From Arthrobotrys musiformis (lineage: Eukaryota; Ascomycota; Orbiliomycetes; Orbiliales; Orbiliaceae), in the NCBI GenBank assembly GCA_036971715.1, contig JAVHJL010000003.1, forward strand, positions 2,170,001 to 2,234,000: a stretch of 64,000 nucleotides of DNA. Reading direction: 5' to 3'. Below, piece after piece: positions 9,789 through 22,201 of this stretch (positions are counted from its first letter, which is position 1; every line of letters starts with the position of its first letter). The position numbers and the translations under genes were made by a program. The notes below the pieces were generated by a model. That model was not told the DNA's origin and did no database searches. It was given only the letters and a program-made list of their open reading frames with translations.

Positions 9789-12700
9789 GGTTAAATTTCG
9801 TTTGCATCCAAGAGGACGCTATTGTGGTGATAATTTGGCTTTGGAAGTCGAAACCTGGGGTAACAGTGTGGATCTGGGGGCAGCCCACCTTTAAATTCAC
9901 ACACACACGATCCATCAACGAACGACAGGAGTATCATGGCACACCTGCATGAGGTGGTAGCTAAAAAAAAAAATTCAGCAAAAGGAACTGAATCTTGTGA
10001 CCAAAGCTGCATTATCACACAGTTATTACATAATAACTCGCCAGAAAGTTATGTGTCACAAATTCAGCCTCTGACGCCCTTCTTCATGAATTCATTCTAC
10101 TATGAAAATTACCCTGTCGCCGAATTCGCGCTCGAAGGTGGACCGACAATCCTCAAGTCAGCCCCGACTTGGCAATGCCATGGCGCCAATTGTGGGGTTA
10201 CATGCATTGCAACCGGCAGGCCGCCCAGCCAGCCAATGACGCTTCAGCTTCACCGAAGAGCTAATATCGCTACATTCCGTCTACCGGTTTTAAACGTTTT
10301 CCTTCGTGAAACAAATTTTGGATAGGGAACAATTACATAAGGACGTCGAAACTTCCTTGGCCTCCAGCGCCTTTGTCCGGATCTAATTTCAGGAGAATGA
10401 TGCCCTGCAGGATACTAGTTTGATATCAAATGTATATTTATTTTTGATTTCTCGCAGTTGGCACCTCTTTTCGTCTTAACTTTGGGTTTACCTTTAATAT
10501 TACTAATATTTTCTTGGATTTGACCGTATCCCTGCTGTTTCCCACGCAGATAACATTTCGCTGCCGTATTAACCGTTTCCTCCATTTTACAAGTTTTTGA
10601 TTTGGTCGTCGTCTGGGCCTTGGGGTGCACGTTGATTGAACCTGGTCGAGGGAGAAAACTTGAGTTTGTCCACCAGGCGATAAAATCAAGAGCTAGAGTA
10701 CTTAAAGTCTATGCTCTTTACACTACTAGAGATGGTCAAGCTAGGTTCCTTGGAATTTTATTATCCTAGGACGTATTCAGGAGCACAATCTTCAAACTCT
10801 GAGGCCTTCTTTGGTGGATACGGAGATATAGAATGAAATCATAACATCAGGACTCAGAAAGGATTCAATGACCCTCGCAAGATACCCGCGCCCGGGTACT
10901 TTAGCAGCATTGGAAGATGGTATATTTTAGCTGTAATATTTAAGACAGAACCTACAGCACAAATTTGCAAATCAATGGGCAATTCGAATTAGAAGAAAAT
11001 CCGAATGAAGCTCTAGCTTCGAAATATAGTGAGGAATTCCAGCACCAGTCGGACTTCAAACAAAACTTTTACAGGCGGTCGCTGTGTAGTATCTTTAAGA
11101 ACTACCTACGATGCTTTACACATATAGACTTTTCAACAAAAAAATACTCCTTACAAGATTGGCGGAAGATAACGACACAGGGAGCAAAGATATTTCAGGA
11201 AAGAGGATTACTTTCCAAACTTAACCACAACCGGTTGGGAGAACTCTGGGTGGCTGCCCACGTGCCAGGAAAACTCAACAGCTATCTTTGCGGGTAGCTT
11301 TTTGAGGGTCGCTGGAGCTTTTTGATTATAAAAATCCTATCATCATACGATGCACAGTATCCTTGTCCTCGGTACAAAATGCTTATTTTAGAGCTATAGT
11401 TTTGGCTCACTTGCGCCAGCACCCTCACCTAAAGGTTATAGTCATAGATATCAGAGAACTCGATAGGGGAAAAGCACCCAATCAAGCGTTCATGTCCTCT
11501 TGAATCCATTTGGATTGCTATGCAGGGAGGTCATTGCATACTCATTATTCATGGTGGCGGGGTCGCATTCAAAGTTTGAACTATAAACAGAGCAAGCATG
11601 GAGTAATTTTGAGTGAACTTCCCCGTGCCGCTTCAACCCCGTGAAAATTAAAAGGGCGAAATTCATTGCATTGAGGATACCTGTTGACAGTCTCGTAACC
11701 AAACTGAGTGAGGATGCGTTGGGTCTGTTGTATACAGGACCCAACGCAATTTCAAGCCATACAGGCTCAACGGTCTCGATCTGTGCAAGATCTCAAGAGA
11801 TTCTTAGAACCATCTACAAGTAGGCTAGTAGCACATAGGCGGACCCGTTGAACGCTTATATATTACACTACTACGATATTTCCGCCCCAGCGAATGCCAT
11901 ATCACGGCTGGTTTATTATTTTGTCGTCGCGGCCATTGCATGCACCGCATCTGTCGCGCGAAACCGAGGGTCAGGCTAGACCAACACCTTCGGCCTAGCA
12001 AACTCTATGCAAGATTATCTTTGTGTCAGGGACGCATCGGATATGTCAAGATTGACAGGGAAGGTGCGGCGGAGGTACGAAATACCCACGAAATACCCTG
12101 GTAAGTGAGAGATATATCGCTCAGAGTACATACCGTCTACAAGTGCGCTTCGTATACAGCGGCGGTCTTGCATTACGACCTTGAGGATTAGAGTCCTCTT
12201 GAATTGCCAAAATCAAAAGGAATGTAGACTTACTCTGGCCGTATGATCATGGGTGAGACGGGTAATCGCGCAGCTGCAGCTGTGGTGAAGCCTTGGCTGC
12301 GATACCATCCAGAACGCGGAGTACCTGCACGCATCCGCAAATGTCTCTGAATCTTCAATTCCAACCTCGTGTCCAGCTCAGTGTGTCGTTCCCAGGAACT
12401 CCTCCCTCTTCCCCAGCTTTTAGCTTATGCGGAGCCTTTTTTATCTGCGAGAAAATAAAACCGCAGGAGATATATTGCGGGGCGGCCATCGCCTTTAATA
12501 AACCCATTACAAATACCTTCCTGTTCGTGCTGCACGTGGGTTTGTGGTTCGCTACGTTCCGTGGAGACCTGCCTGTCGCTGTTTGCCCAGGAGCATGTCT
12601 TTGTTATCAGAACGTCATGTCATGCCCACAAGGGCAACCTCACATGAGCCCGCCTTCTGATCCAAAAAATCCTTCGTCTTCGTCCCCATCTCTTCTCATC

Positions 12701-12988
12701 TCATCGGTAGACGGTCCGTAGAAATTTGCATTTTCTTCTGCATTAAATATACGGTCGTTACCGCAATTTTTTAAAAACTCTTTTTCTCATCTGCATGAGA
12801 ACAAGGGCTCACGTTTCCACACCCGAGTCTTTATCGCTCCATGTCCTCCCGAAATTTACAGATAAGAGAAACTTGACCGGTCCTCGAGATCATTATTTTT
12901 CGGTTTTTTTTTTTTAAACGATCCGGCCAGCTGTCTCCGACTCCTACCTATATTTACTTACCCTTGGCAAACTTCTTTCATATGAAAG
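9789..12988. other. 3.2 kb without a convincing gene
   Basis: Open frames at 9936-10325, 10965-11297, 11490-11744 and 12293-12721 were considered. None has a recognisable domain, and those at 10965 and 12293 lack an ATG at their start. The last 600 bases are the promoter and leader of the transporter gene. I see no tRNA or snRNA. Confidence 0.5.
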
Positions 12989-13062
12989 ATGCCAACGGCG
13001 TTAAGACCGCCGCAGCCACTCTCGCGTGGCTGGCCGTCGTTCTGGCGGTCAACATGGTATAA
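12982..13062 (+). promoter_or_regulatory. Overlapping upstream ORF at the transporter start
   Basis: An ATG at 12982 lies 7 bases before the transporter ATG (12989) in another frame. It opens a 26-codon ORF ending in TAA at 13060-13062, inside the main coding region. Ribosomes starting at the first ATG would bypass the main start, so initiation may depend on leaky scanning or on a transcript start between the two. Confidence 0.5.
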
Positions 13063-14834
13063 CTGGAAAATGGTCTTCGATAACCCGCTAGGTGAGGTCG
13101 CTGGGTCTTTGGGAGACCTAGGAACTCTTTTACCGTTGTTGACAGCCATGTCGGCGGCTGGTACTATCGACCCGACAGCGACGTTTATCTTTTCTGGCAT
13201 CTGGAATATATTGTCGGGTAGTTTATTCGGGATTCCGTATGTTTCCTAGATATGGTTCTCAATATAAAATTCGTCTCTAACATATTGACAAAATAAACAG
13301 AATAGTCGTCCAACCCATGAAAGCTGTCGCTAGCATCTCTATCGCCCGCCCCATGACCCTTCACGAAACAATGGGTGCAGGCATATCCGTCGCCGTTGTA
13401 GTCTACATCCTCACGTTTACCGGGTTTCTCGCAGAGTTCGGTGAACGGATTCCTATACCGCTTATCAAAGGCATACAAATGGGAGCAGGTCTCTCACTTG
13501 TCCTCAACGCTGGTGCTACACTCATGAAACTCTCATGGTCGGCTCACTCCGCGGATAATTACATCGTCGTTCTACTCGCTTGGATTTTACTATGCTTTAC
13601 ATCACGACACCAGCAGTTCCCGTACGCGCTTCTTATTTTTGGGTTAGGGATGTTTTTGGTGCTGGGGACTGGAGTTGAGATACCGAAACCCGGATGGAAT
13701 CTACCGGAGTGGACGCCACCAGCGTGGGCGGACGTTATGAACGGGTTCTGGTTTGCGGGGTTAGGACAGCTCCCATTGACGATTCTTAATTCCGTGGTGG
13801 CGGTTACATATCTTTCTGCGGATTTACTTCCCGAACGACCTGCGCCGTCTATTGAAGCTCTGGGCACGAGCGTTGCTGCGATGAACTTGATCGGTTGTTG
13901 GTTCGGAGCTATGCCGGTATGCCATGGGAGTGGTGGGCTTTCCGGACAATATAGATTTGGCGCAAGGTCCGGCGCAGCACCGGTGATGTTAGGAATTGCC
14001 AAAGTACTGGTGGGGTTATTCTTCGGCTCATCGGTCAGCACTTTACTCGTCAATTTCCCAAAGTCATTCTTGGTCGTCCTCGTTTTCGCCGCTGGTATCG
14101 AACTTGCGAAGGTTGGGGAGGATTTGAACTCGACTGCTAGGGATCTATGGGAAATCCAGGTTGAAAATAGGGCGATTATTCATCCGACGCTGGGGCTTAG
14201 GTTACACCGTGAGAGATTGGTTCGGGTAGATATCACGGAACGAGAGAAGAAGGAGCGGTTCATTATTATGCTCGCGACGGTTGGTGGAGTTATTGCGGCT
14301 AGAAACGATGCAGTTGGATTACTTGCCGGAACAGTATGCTATCTGGGCTATATACTTCAAGAAACGCTGGAGGATACAAGTTTCACGCTGTTAATCTTCT
14401 CAGCCTGGAAGAAAGCGACTGCATGGCTGTTCAGACACATCTTCGGGATTAAGAAGAAGCCGCCAGTTCCAGTGGTCACTAGCCCAGCGGTTCGAAGCCG
14501 AGAGTCCTCTCGCACGCCTCTTTTGCGGGAAAGAAGGTCATTTAGTCCTAGGGCTATCGCAAGGAGTCTAAGCCCTCGAAGGTCGCGGAGCCCTAGAATT
14601 TCGGTCCCCTCGACTCCGATTAGGACGCCCAGTCCTCCTCCGAGGTCTCTGAGTCCTCGAAGGTCGCCTAGTCCACGCCGGTCCTGGAGCCCACGGCGGA
14701 GTTTGAGTCCTAGGCCTTCTGCCGATGTGACGCCCATTCAAAGTCCTGTCGGATCCTCGAGCGCGACTGGGATTTTGAGGAGACCGAGAAGTCGAGGGCG
14801 GTCAAGAAGCCCAAGACCAGAGGACCAAGTTTGA
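12989..14834 (+). CDS. MOT1-type molybdate/sulfate transporter with Arg-Ser-rich tail
   Basis: Two exons, 12989-13236 and 13301-14834, give 593 residues. The 64-base intron has donor GTATGT, a branch at CTAAC and acceptor ACAG. Both signatures of the MFS_MOT1 (SulP-related) family are present: GEVAGSLGDLGTLLPL in exon 1, and, restored across the splice, GIP-IVVQPMKAVA. About ten hydrophobic segments follow. Such proteins import molybdate (some sulfate) across the plasma or vacuolar membrane for molybdenum-cofactor enzymes. The last roughly 125 residues are cytosolic and odd: repeated SPRRS/SLSPRR units resembling the RS domains of splicing factors. The ATG at 12989 precedes the conserved region by about 30 residues; a later Met (MVFDNPLGEV) is an alternative start. 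The transporter call is firm; substrate preference is not proven. Confidence 0.88.
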
Positions 14835-15635
14835 GCAGATGCATACTTATGGCATCTTTATATATACTCTTACATATATATCACTTCCATCTCGCAGTTC
14901 CCTTCTTTGTTGTATTTCGCTTAATTCCTTCTCCTTCCTAACTGTTTTTTATACGTTTTTCATATCAGGCCTACGGTTTGGACTAGCATATGGAGTCTAG
15001 ATCTCATTCTTCCGCTTTTTCGTTGCACTTCCTTGGGCAGTTTCTTGGTTTTTTCTTTTAACTTCATTGGTACGCTGGGCTCAATTGGTGTTTTTTGTTT
15101 TTCAGTTTCTGTCGCCTTCCTTCATAGCCATGGGCTTGCATTTCAAAGGAGTTCCGTGTAATATCTGCATATTTGTATTCGGTCTGTACATTTTCTGTAG
15201 AACATTACAGGCAACGATGTTAGCATAGTAGTTTTTTCGATTCTATAATTTATTTCATATATCAGTTTGAGCTTTTCAGTTCTTGTTCGAATATATTCCA
15301 TATGTTGCATTGTCCCCATTCTGAAGTACTTCACATGTGGTGTTTTGGAATTATTTCTACTTTGGGAGATTTTAGATTATTTTACTAACTCATATGCGGT
15401 AATTTTGAGGTTCCTGTGGCAACACATCTGCATCCAAACAAGCTAAAGCTCAAGCTGCAAGGGCCAACTGCTGAATCCCTCCATACCTTCCCCAACTTCC
15501 ATCTTCAACCCTCCAGGCTACTCTCTACAGTCCCAAAACCCGGCCCTGAATACCCACTTTAGACTACTGAATCGAACTAAATACATTCACCCCTCGTCAA
15601 ATACCGATTATCGATAAAGCACCAAATCTACAACC
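14835..15635. other. Intergenic: transporter 3' end and MAD2 promoter
   Basis: T-rich sequence with no open frame worth reporting. The transporter stop is followed by ATATATACTC/TACATATATA stretches. The 200 bases before MAD2 are more C-rich and contain no strong TATA box. Confidence 0.6.
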
Positions 15636-16574
15636 ATGCCTGCCGAAAAGCCCGTAAAAAAGACAAAGAAGGTCGCCGCCGCCAAAGCCGGTGACGATAA
15701 AGGCGATAAAGTCCACAAACTCACGCTGAAAGGCAGCGCGAAGATGGTATCCGAGTTTGTATGTGCAGAGTTGCACCCAAGAGATTTGGATATATATGAG
15801 ATGTGACGCTGATGTCGTTTACTACAGTTCGAATACTCGATCCACTCCATCTTATTCCAGCGCGGTGTATACCCCGCCGACGACTTCTCGCCGTATGTCA
15901 ACTTTGACCACCTGCCCAACAAAACGATTGATTGCTAATAATGTATTGAATTACAGGGTCAAGAAATACGGCTTGAACATGTTGATGAACACCGACGACC
16001 AAGTGCAGGCATATATCAAAAAGATCATGTCACAATTGAGCAAGTGGATGCTTCACGGGAAGATCTCTAAGTTCATCCTTGTGATCTCGGATAAAGATAC
16101 CGGTAATAAACTGGAGAGGTGGCAGTTTGATGTCCATATCTTGGGGAAGGGAAAGAAGAAGACCGCTAAAAGCGCTGACGTTGAGATGGGGGACAAAGAA
16201 AATGCTGCTAGGTATGTGATCCCCTCTGTCGCGTACCGCGTGAAAACGATAGTCTGCAAGGGTGCTAACTAGCGATGTTTTATAGTGCAAGCTCAGAACC
16301 GACAGCAGATAAGACGGAGAAAGAGATCCAAGAAGAGATTCAGTCGATATTTAGACAAATCACGGCATCGGTTACGTTCCTGCCCATGCTTGATGGTAAC
16401 TACAACTGCACGTTTAACGTGCTAGTTTACGCAGATGGTGATGCAGAAGTCCCAATGGAATGGGGAGACGGCGAAGACGAGGGGATTCAAGATGCTGAAC
16501 AAGTGCAGTTGAGATCGTGGTCGAGCAGCAGCCACCGAGTAGAGACGATGGTCAGTTACCGTATTACGGATTAA
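15636..16574 (+). CDS. MAD2: Spindle-assembly checkpoint protein MAD2 (HORMA domain)
   Basis: Four exons, 15636-15758, 15828-15892, 15957-16211 and 16286-16574, give 243 residues. All donors are GTATGT. A Lys/Ala-rich N-terminal extension of about 30 residues precedes the HORMA domain (LTLKGSAKMVSEFFEYSIHS, GVYPADDF, KKYGLNMLM). The C-terminal safety-belt end is typical: QLRSWSSSSHRVETMVSYRI. MAD2 binds CDC20 and MAD1 and delays anaphase until kinetochores are attached. A Lys-rich insert with acidic residues (KGKKKTAKSADVEMGDKE) lies in the middle and makes it about 40 residues longer than yeast or human MAD2. The gene is followed closely by GUF1 on the same strand. Confidence 0.95.
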
Positions 16575-16984
16575 TCGGCCAATTGTCATTCTGTGGAGCC
16601 GGCGGGCCGGGACGAGATTCGACAGCGGAAGTCGGCTTGATGTTGGGATTATGTTGTGGTCATGGGACAATCTCCTTTCCCTTTTCTTTTCTCGAACATG
16701 AAGTTCATGATCATGTCATTGTATGTTTTTTTTACACTTCCTCTTTCATTGCATTCATTGGAGCTTGGGATATCGGCGTTTTCTCTTTGTCGGTGGCGGA
16801 GGATATCAACATAAATGAATCTCTTATACCCAAAACATCCAAAGTGTTGTCGTAGCGAAGCTTTGACTATAAAATTTCCAACTCTTCAAAAAAAACTTCA
16901 CAAACTTCGAGCCGAGATTCGACAAAACCTGCCATGCCGGTATCATAACCTCCGCTAAGACTACATTTACTATTTCTGACGCCA
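16575..16984. other. Short intergenic gap MAD2-GUF1
   Basis: This contains the 3' region of MAD2 and the leader of GUF1 (410 bases). I see no other feature. Confidence 0.6.
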
Positions 16985-19418
16985 ATGGCCGCATCGTTCC
17001 GGGCAAGCACCGCGATACTCCCGGACTTTCTGCTCCCAAGGCTCGTCAGATCCGCGGGGTGGTGCTCCCCGAAAACTCGGCTGCGAGCGATACCATCGTT
17101 ATTGTCGTCGCAAAGATGGCAGAGACGATATGCTTCGACCGTTCGAGCGAATCCCGAGCTTGAGGCGCGGGTTGCGGCTGTTCCGATCGAGAGGTACTTT
17201 CAATCCGTAGACGACCAATGGGGTACCGTAGACTAATGTCGTACCATTTATAAAAACTTCAGAATGCGTAACTTTTGCGTTATCGCCCATATCGTATGAA
17301 TACCTCTGGAATTAAACCTCATATATAATATACGACTTGTATTCTGATGGATTGCATTGTGTAGGACCACGGGAAAAGCACACGTATGACATGACCAATT
17401 TATACTACTCCCCTCACCAAACGATACTAAAGACCATATGAAATATATAGTCAGCGACCGCCTCTTAGAACTCACGGGCACCATCCAACCCGGCGGCAGC
17501 GCCCAAGTGCTCGACAAACTCGATGTCGAACGTGAGCGCGGTATCACCGTCAAAGCGCAAACATGCACCATGCTCTACAAACACAAGGGAGAAGACTACC
17601 TCCTCCATTTGGTCGATACCCCCGGTCACGTCGATTTCCGGGCCGAAGTCGCACGGTCGTATGCGAGTTGTAATGGAGCGTTATTGGTGGTGGATGCATC
17701 GCAGGGCGTGCAAGCTCAGACTGTTGCGAACTTTTACCTTGCGTTCGCGCAGGGGTTGAGTATGATTCCCGTCATCAACAAGGTGGATTTACAGCATGCG
17801 GAGCCGCAGAGGGCAGTGGAGCAATTGAAGAGTACTTTTGAGCTGGAGGATCCTGTGTTGGTGTCTGCGAAGACGGGGCTTAACGTGGCCGGAATTTTGC
17901 CGGCGGTTATCGAACGGGTGCCGCCGCCGGAGGGGAGTGTGGATAAGCCATTGAGGATGTTGTTGATCGATTCGTGGTATTCGACGTATAAGGGAGTTGT
18001 GCTCCTGGTGAGAGTCTTCGACGGTGTAGTCAAGCAGGGCGATCAGATTATGTCGGTTTCGTCGAAACTCAAGTACTTTGTCGGAGAACTGGGAATACAG
18101 TATCCTACCGAAGTTGCGACAGGGTCATTGAGAGCGGGGCAGGTCGGGTATATGTATTTCAACCCCGGAATGAAGAATATCTCGGATGCGAAATTGGGAG
18201 ATACTTTTTGCCACGTTGCGAAGGAGGTGGAACCTTTCAGAGGGTTCGAGGAACCGCAACCTATGGTGTTCGTGGGTGCTTTCCCGACAAATCAGGATGA
18301 GTTCCAGAAGCTGGAAGATAGGTGGGTAGTCTAGAACCTTTTAGCAGGGGTTTGTGGGACTAACTTTTGGTGTAGTATCAACCAATTGACACTGAACGAC
18401 CGAAGTATCACGATAGCAAAAGAATCCTCCCATGCACTTGGTTTGGGATGGAGATTGGGTTTCCTGGGAACACTCCACTGCTCCGTCTTCGAAGATAGAT
18501 TACGGCAGGAATTCGGCGGTTCAGAACTCCTCATTACGGCCCCGACGGTACCTTTCAAAATCGTCTGGCGAGATATTGGCAAAAATAAAGCAGGCGAAGA
18601 TGGCCCCAAGGAAACTATCATCACAAATCCTTCGCTCTACCCGGAAGAAGACGTCGTAAGAACCAAGGTTGAGGAAATCCAAGAACCGTTCGTCCTAGCT
18701 ACTATCACCGTCCCCGCTGAGCCTGCGGAGTTCCTTGGCCATGTTATCGAACTATGCCAGGAGAATCGGGGGACGCAGGTGGAGTTGACGTGGTTCGCGA
18801 CCCAGGTTATTCTAAAATATAAGCTCCCATTGCTTCAACTAGTCGACAATTTCTTCGGCAAGCTGAAGGGAATCACGAAGGGCTATGCTACATTAGACTA
18901 CGAAGATGCAGGATACATGAAGTCGGATATCGTCAAGCTCGAACTGCTGGTTAATAAAGAACCAGTGGACGCGATCGCACAGTTATGCCATCGAAGTTCG
19001 GCAGAGAGGTTAGGGCGTATGTGGGTCCAGAGGTTCAAAACCTTCGTGGATAGACAATTGTTTGAAATTGTGGTTCAAGCGGCTATTGGAAAGCGAGTTC
19101 TTGCGAGAGAGACAATTCAGGCGTTTAGAAAAGATGTTACCGCTAAGGTGAGTGCCAGAATATTCTATTAGCAATGTTTCGATATGCTGACTAGGAATAG
19201 TTATACGGTGGTGATCACACAAGAAGAAAGAAGCTGCTAGAAAAGCAAAAGGCTGGAAAGAAGAGGCTTCGAGGTTCGTCAATACCCCCTTGCCATTTTC
19301 GTTCATCGTGCTAACTACCATGTCTATCGCAGCAATCGGCAATGTCGTTGTCGACCAGAAGGCGTTCCAGGGCTTCCTATCAAAGGACACTGGAGAATCG
19401 AAGCCGAAAAAGAAATAA
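16985..19418 (+). CDS. GUF1: GUF1, mitochondrial LepA/EF4-type translation GTPase
   Basis: Seven exons give 686 residues: 16985-17193, 17263-17293, 17365-17383, 17451-18321, 18376-19147, 19201-19273 and 19333-19418. An Arg/Ser-rich mitochondrial presequence of about 50 residues (ending near RRYAST) precedes the GTPase. Motifs are G1 AHIDHGKST, G2 RGITVKAQT, G3 DTPGHVDF, G4 NKVD and G5 SAKTG. The LepA C-terminal domain is complete: LYGGDHTRRKKLLEKQKAGK, then a Lys-rich end. The family back-translocates or rescues stalled mitochondrial ribosomes. The G1 loop is divided: exon 2 (31 bases) ends at AHI and exon 3 is only 19 bases, encoding DHGKST. All junctions restore the expected family sequence (for example EDS-INQLTLNDRSIT across intron 4). 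Confidence 0.95.
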
Positions 19419-19738
19419 ATTGCATTAAAAGCGTAGAACTGTATGATATTGGCCATTGATGAGTTCTTGTACATATTTGAGCACCTATAGAATGAAAATG
19501 TATATTCTGGCTATCACAACGTGGCTTGGCTCCAGCTCGCGTGGCTCAAATCCAAACCCATAACGGAGCATGGATTTGAATACGTGTTGTCGGCTGTTGT
19601 ATTTTTACCCTGGTATTTTTTAGCGATCTTCTTTTTCTTTGCTCCCAAATTTTTTTTTTAGGAAAGCTTCAAACTTCAATTCCACAACCTCAGACCTTTT
19701 TTGCGCCAGTCAATACCGCCAACTGCACAACCATCAAA
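19419..19738. other. Short intergenic gap GUF1-UTP15
   Basis: A T-rich leader precedes UTP15, with a poly-T run ending in TTTAGG near 19650-19661 that could be the acceptor of a 5'-UTR intron. No other feature is seen. Confidence 0.5.
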
Positions 19739-21345
19739 ATGGCGGCGCCAGTAGAGCACATCCAGGCCGCGAAGTTGGCAGCTCTACCAGCAGCTTTAAC
19801 CCCCGACAATCGCTACTGGCGCACCTACAAATCACCACTTCTCATAAATTCCTACTCCGCGATCAATCACATCAACTTCTCTCCGATATCCCCCCACGAT
19901 ATCATAACCTCTTCGGCAACCCGCGTCCAAATATTCTCCTCAAAAACCCGTGCCGTTACCAAAACCATCGCCCGTTTCAAGGATACAGTCTACTCTGCCA
20001 ACATTCGTCACGATGGAAAAATCTTGGTCGCAGGAGATGCCACGGGTCTCATCCAGATCTTTGATGTCGGTTCGCGCGCCATCCTACGTTCGTTCGAACA
20101 ACATAAGCAGCCGGTTCAGACTACCAAATTCTCGCCGACAAGTATGACGACATTGATGTCCACCAGCGATGATACCACGGTCAGATTATGGGATATTCCA
20201 TCGCAGGAGCCGACGCATGTGTTCATGGGACATACGGACTATGTTAGATCCGGTGCATTCTTACCTGGTTCTTCTGGAACGGTTATTTCCGGATCGTACG
20301 ATGGGACGGTGAAGCTTTGGGATCCCAGGATATCGACCAGCAGCGCTTCGGGTGGCTGTGTGATGACCTTCACCCACGCACATGCTGTCGAAAGTGTGGT
20401 ACCGATGAGTGGTGGAACGACCATTTTGAGTGCTGCTGGAAGTACGGTTAACGTATTGGATATCGTTGCTGCAAAGGCGCTGAAGCAGCTCGGAAACCAC
20501 CAGAAGACCGTGACAGCCGTGGCTACGGCTAGTGGAAACAGGGTGCTGTCTGGTGGATTGGACGGACATGTTAAGGTTTACGAGACGAGAGAGTGGAAGG
20601 TTGTTCATGGGTTCAAGTACCCGGAACCTGTGCTGTGCTTGGGTGTTTCTCCTGATGACAAGCATTTGGTTGTCGGTATGTCGAATGGACTATTAAGCAT
20701 CAAGACACGTGCTTCGGGAGCACAAAAGCTTGACGTCCTGTCCCAGATCGGGCAATTGGCGGATTTGGGTATCGAAGAGGTTATCAGGCGTGAAAAGAAG
20801 GAGAAGTCAAAGAACTACCAGAGGAAAATCAGGGGTATGGACTACAAGGGTGGAGCGGAGGATATTGCCGTTATGGACAAGGATAAGAAGACAAAGCTAC
20901 AGAAGTGGGAGCGGTCCTTCCGGAGTGCGAATTACGCACAGGCTCTGGATGAGGTTTTGATGGTAAGCATTCCGTCCTACATGGTTACACGAAATAAATG
21001 CTAACGCCAACATAGTTCAAGGACCCCACGGTACCATATACGGCTCTAACAGCCCTCAAGCACCAATCAGCCCTCCGTGCCGCCCTCCAGGGTAGGAATG
21101 AGGAGACCCTGCAGCCTATTATGAAATACCTAGCAAAATACCTCCAAGAGCCCCGATTCTTCAATTTCCTTGCCGATGTCACTATGCTTTTGCTAGACAT
21201 CTACGCCAGCTCGTTCGGCCAATCGAAGCAGATTGATAATCTAGTTGTAAAACTATACGAACGAGTCAACGAGGAGATTCGCAAGAGCAAGAGTGCCACT
21301 GAGGTCCACGGAATGCTTAGCTTGCTACTTGCCGGATCCGAATGA
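19739..21345 (+). CDS. UTP15: UTP15, U3 snoRNP / small-subunit processome WD40 protein
   Basis: Two exons, 19739-20962 and 21016-21345, give 517 residues; the 53-base intron has donor GTAAGC and acceptor ATAG. The start context is CAAAATGG. Residues about 40-320 are WD40 repeats (HTDYVRSGAFLPGSSGTVIS, VKLWDPR and others). The C-terminal UTP15 domain is intact: MDYKGGAEDIAVMDKDKKTK, HQSALRAALQGRNEE, KYLAKYLQEPRFFNFLADVT. In yeast, UTP15 is part of the t-UTP/UTP-A subcomplex needed for pre-18S rRNA processing and optimal rDNA transcription in the nucleolus. Length matches the family (513 residues in yeast). Confidence 0.94.
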
Positions 21346-22201
21346 TTGATAAAGCTACTGCTGCTGTGGGTTTGTTAGGAGTTGCATTTAGCAGGCGTCT
21401 TCTGGAATACTTTTTCTTTCTTTTCTCGACATATTCTCTTACCAAAAGTTTTTTGGACGGATAGTAATCCCTTTTCCCTGTCTTGTATATTATATATTTG
21501 GCGCTATGATGGGGGTTTCCTGGGATGTGTATTCTATAGATCTAGAGTACTGTAATATATACATCGAGATGGCACACCAAGATTACAATGTAAAGCTATC
21601 GTAGATACTTAAGTATAGGTATACAGACACTACTCCCTCTGACCGGGCTTGGGGAGCTTCTAGGTCGATTTTCTGAGTACAGCTGGTGTTATAAAGTGTT
21701 CAAACCGCCTCGGTTGCCCTTGAGGCCCACAGACCCCCATAATTCCAATGGCCTCTCCCTCATGCATAGACGGTATCCAGATATCCATCCGAAATACATA
21801 TCCCGAGCCCGATGGCTAGACAACAATATTTTAGACAAAAATATCGTCTCGGCGTATTCAATATACGTAGCAGTAGGTGTTCAAAGGGGCCCCGAGAACG
21901 CAGAATTGCTGCCTGTAGTTGTACCCGTAGACAGTGCGCAGTCCCCAATTGCTGAGGCCGAGGACGTCATTGGGGACTGACAACGTCCTCCTGTCCCCTC
22001 CCACAACGTAGAACGCAGTCCCCCCAACCCGCACAAATAATTTTCATCATCATCAACCTTCCCACAATCAATTCTCTTTCAACAATACCATCAACAATCA
22101 CCGACCTACTCCAGAACCACGGTGCACCATCCAGCTCTTTCCATTCACTTTTCATAGTTCCATAAAAGTCTTCTTTTATAATCCCTTCTACCTTTATAAC
22201 A
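21346..22201. other. Intergenic, no supported gene
   Basis: The 3' region of UTP15 and the promoter of the next gene. A 94-codon frame at 21696-21980 shows nothing recognisable. The last 150 bases are C/A-rich, typical of a fungal leader. Confidence 0.6.

Noticed and set aside
8989..9794. Long plus-strand ORFs (158 and 215 codons)
   Set aside because: They are antisense shadows of the repetitive secreted-protein gene, whose signal peptide and cysteine pattern support the minus strand.
10965..11297. 110-codon ORF
   Set aside because: It begins at TTG, has no recognisable domain, and no neighbouring exon could be joined to it.
12293..12721. 142-codon ORF upstream of the transporter
   Set aside because: No ATG at its beginning; the sequence looks like promoter or leader DNA.
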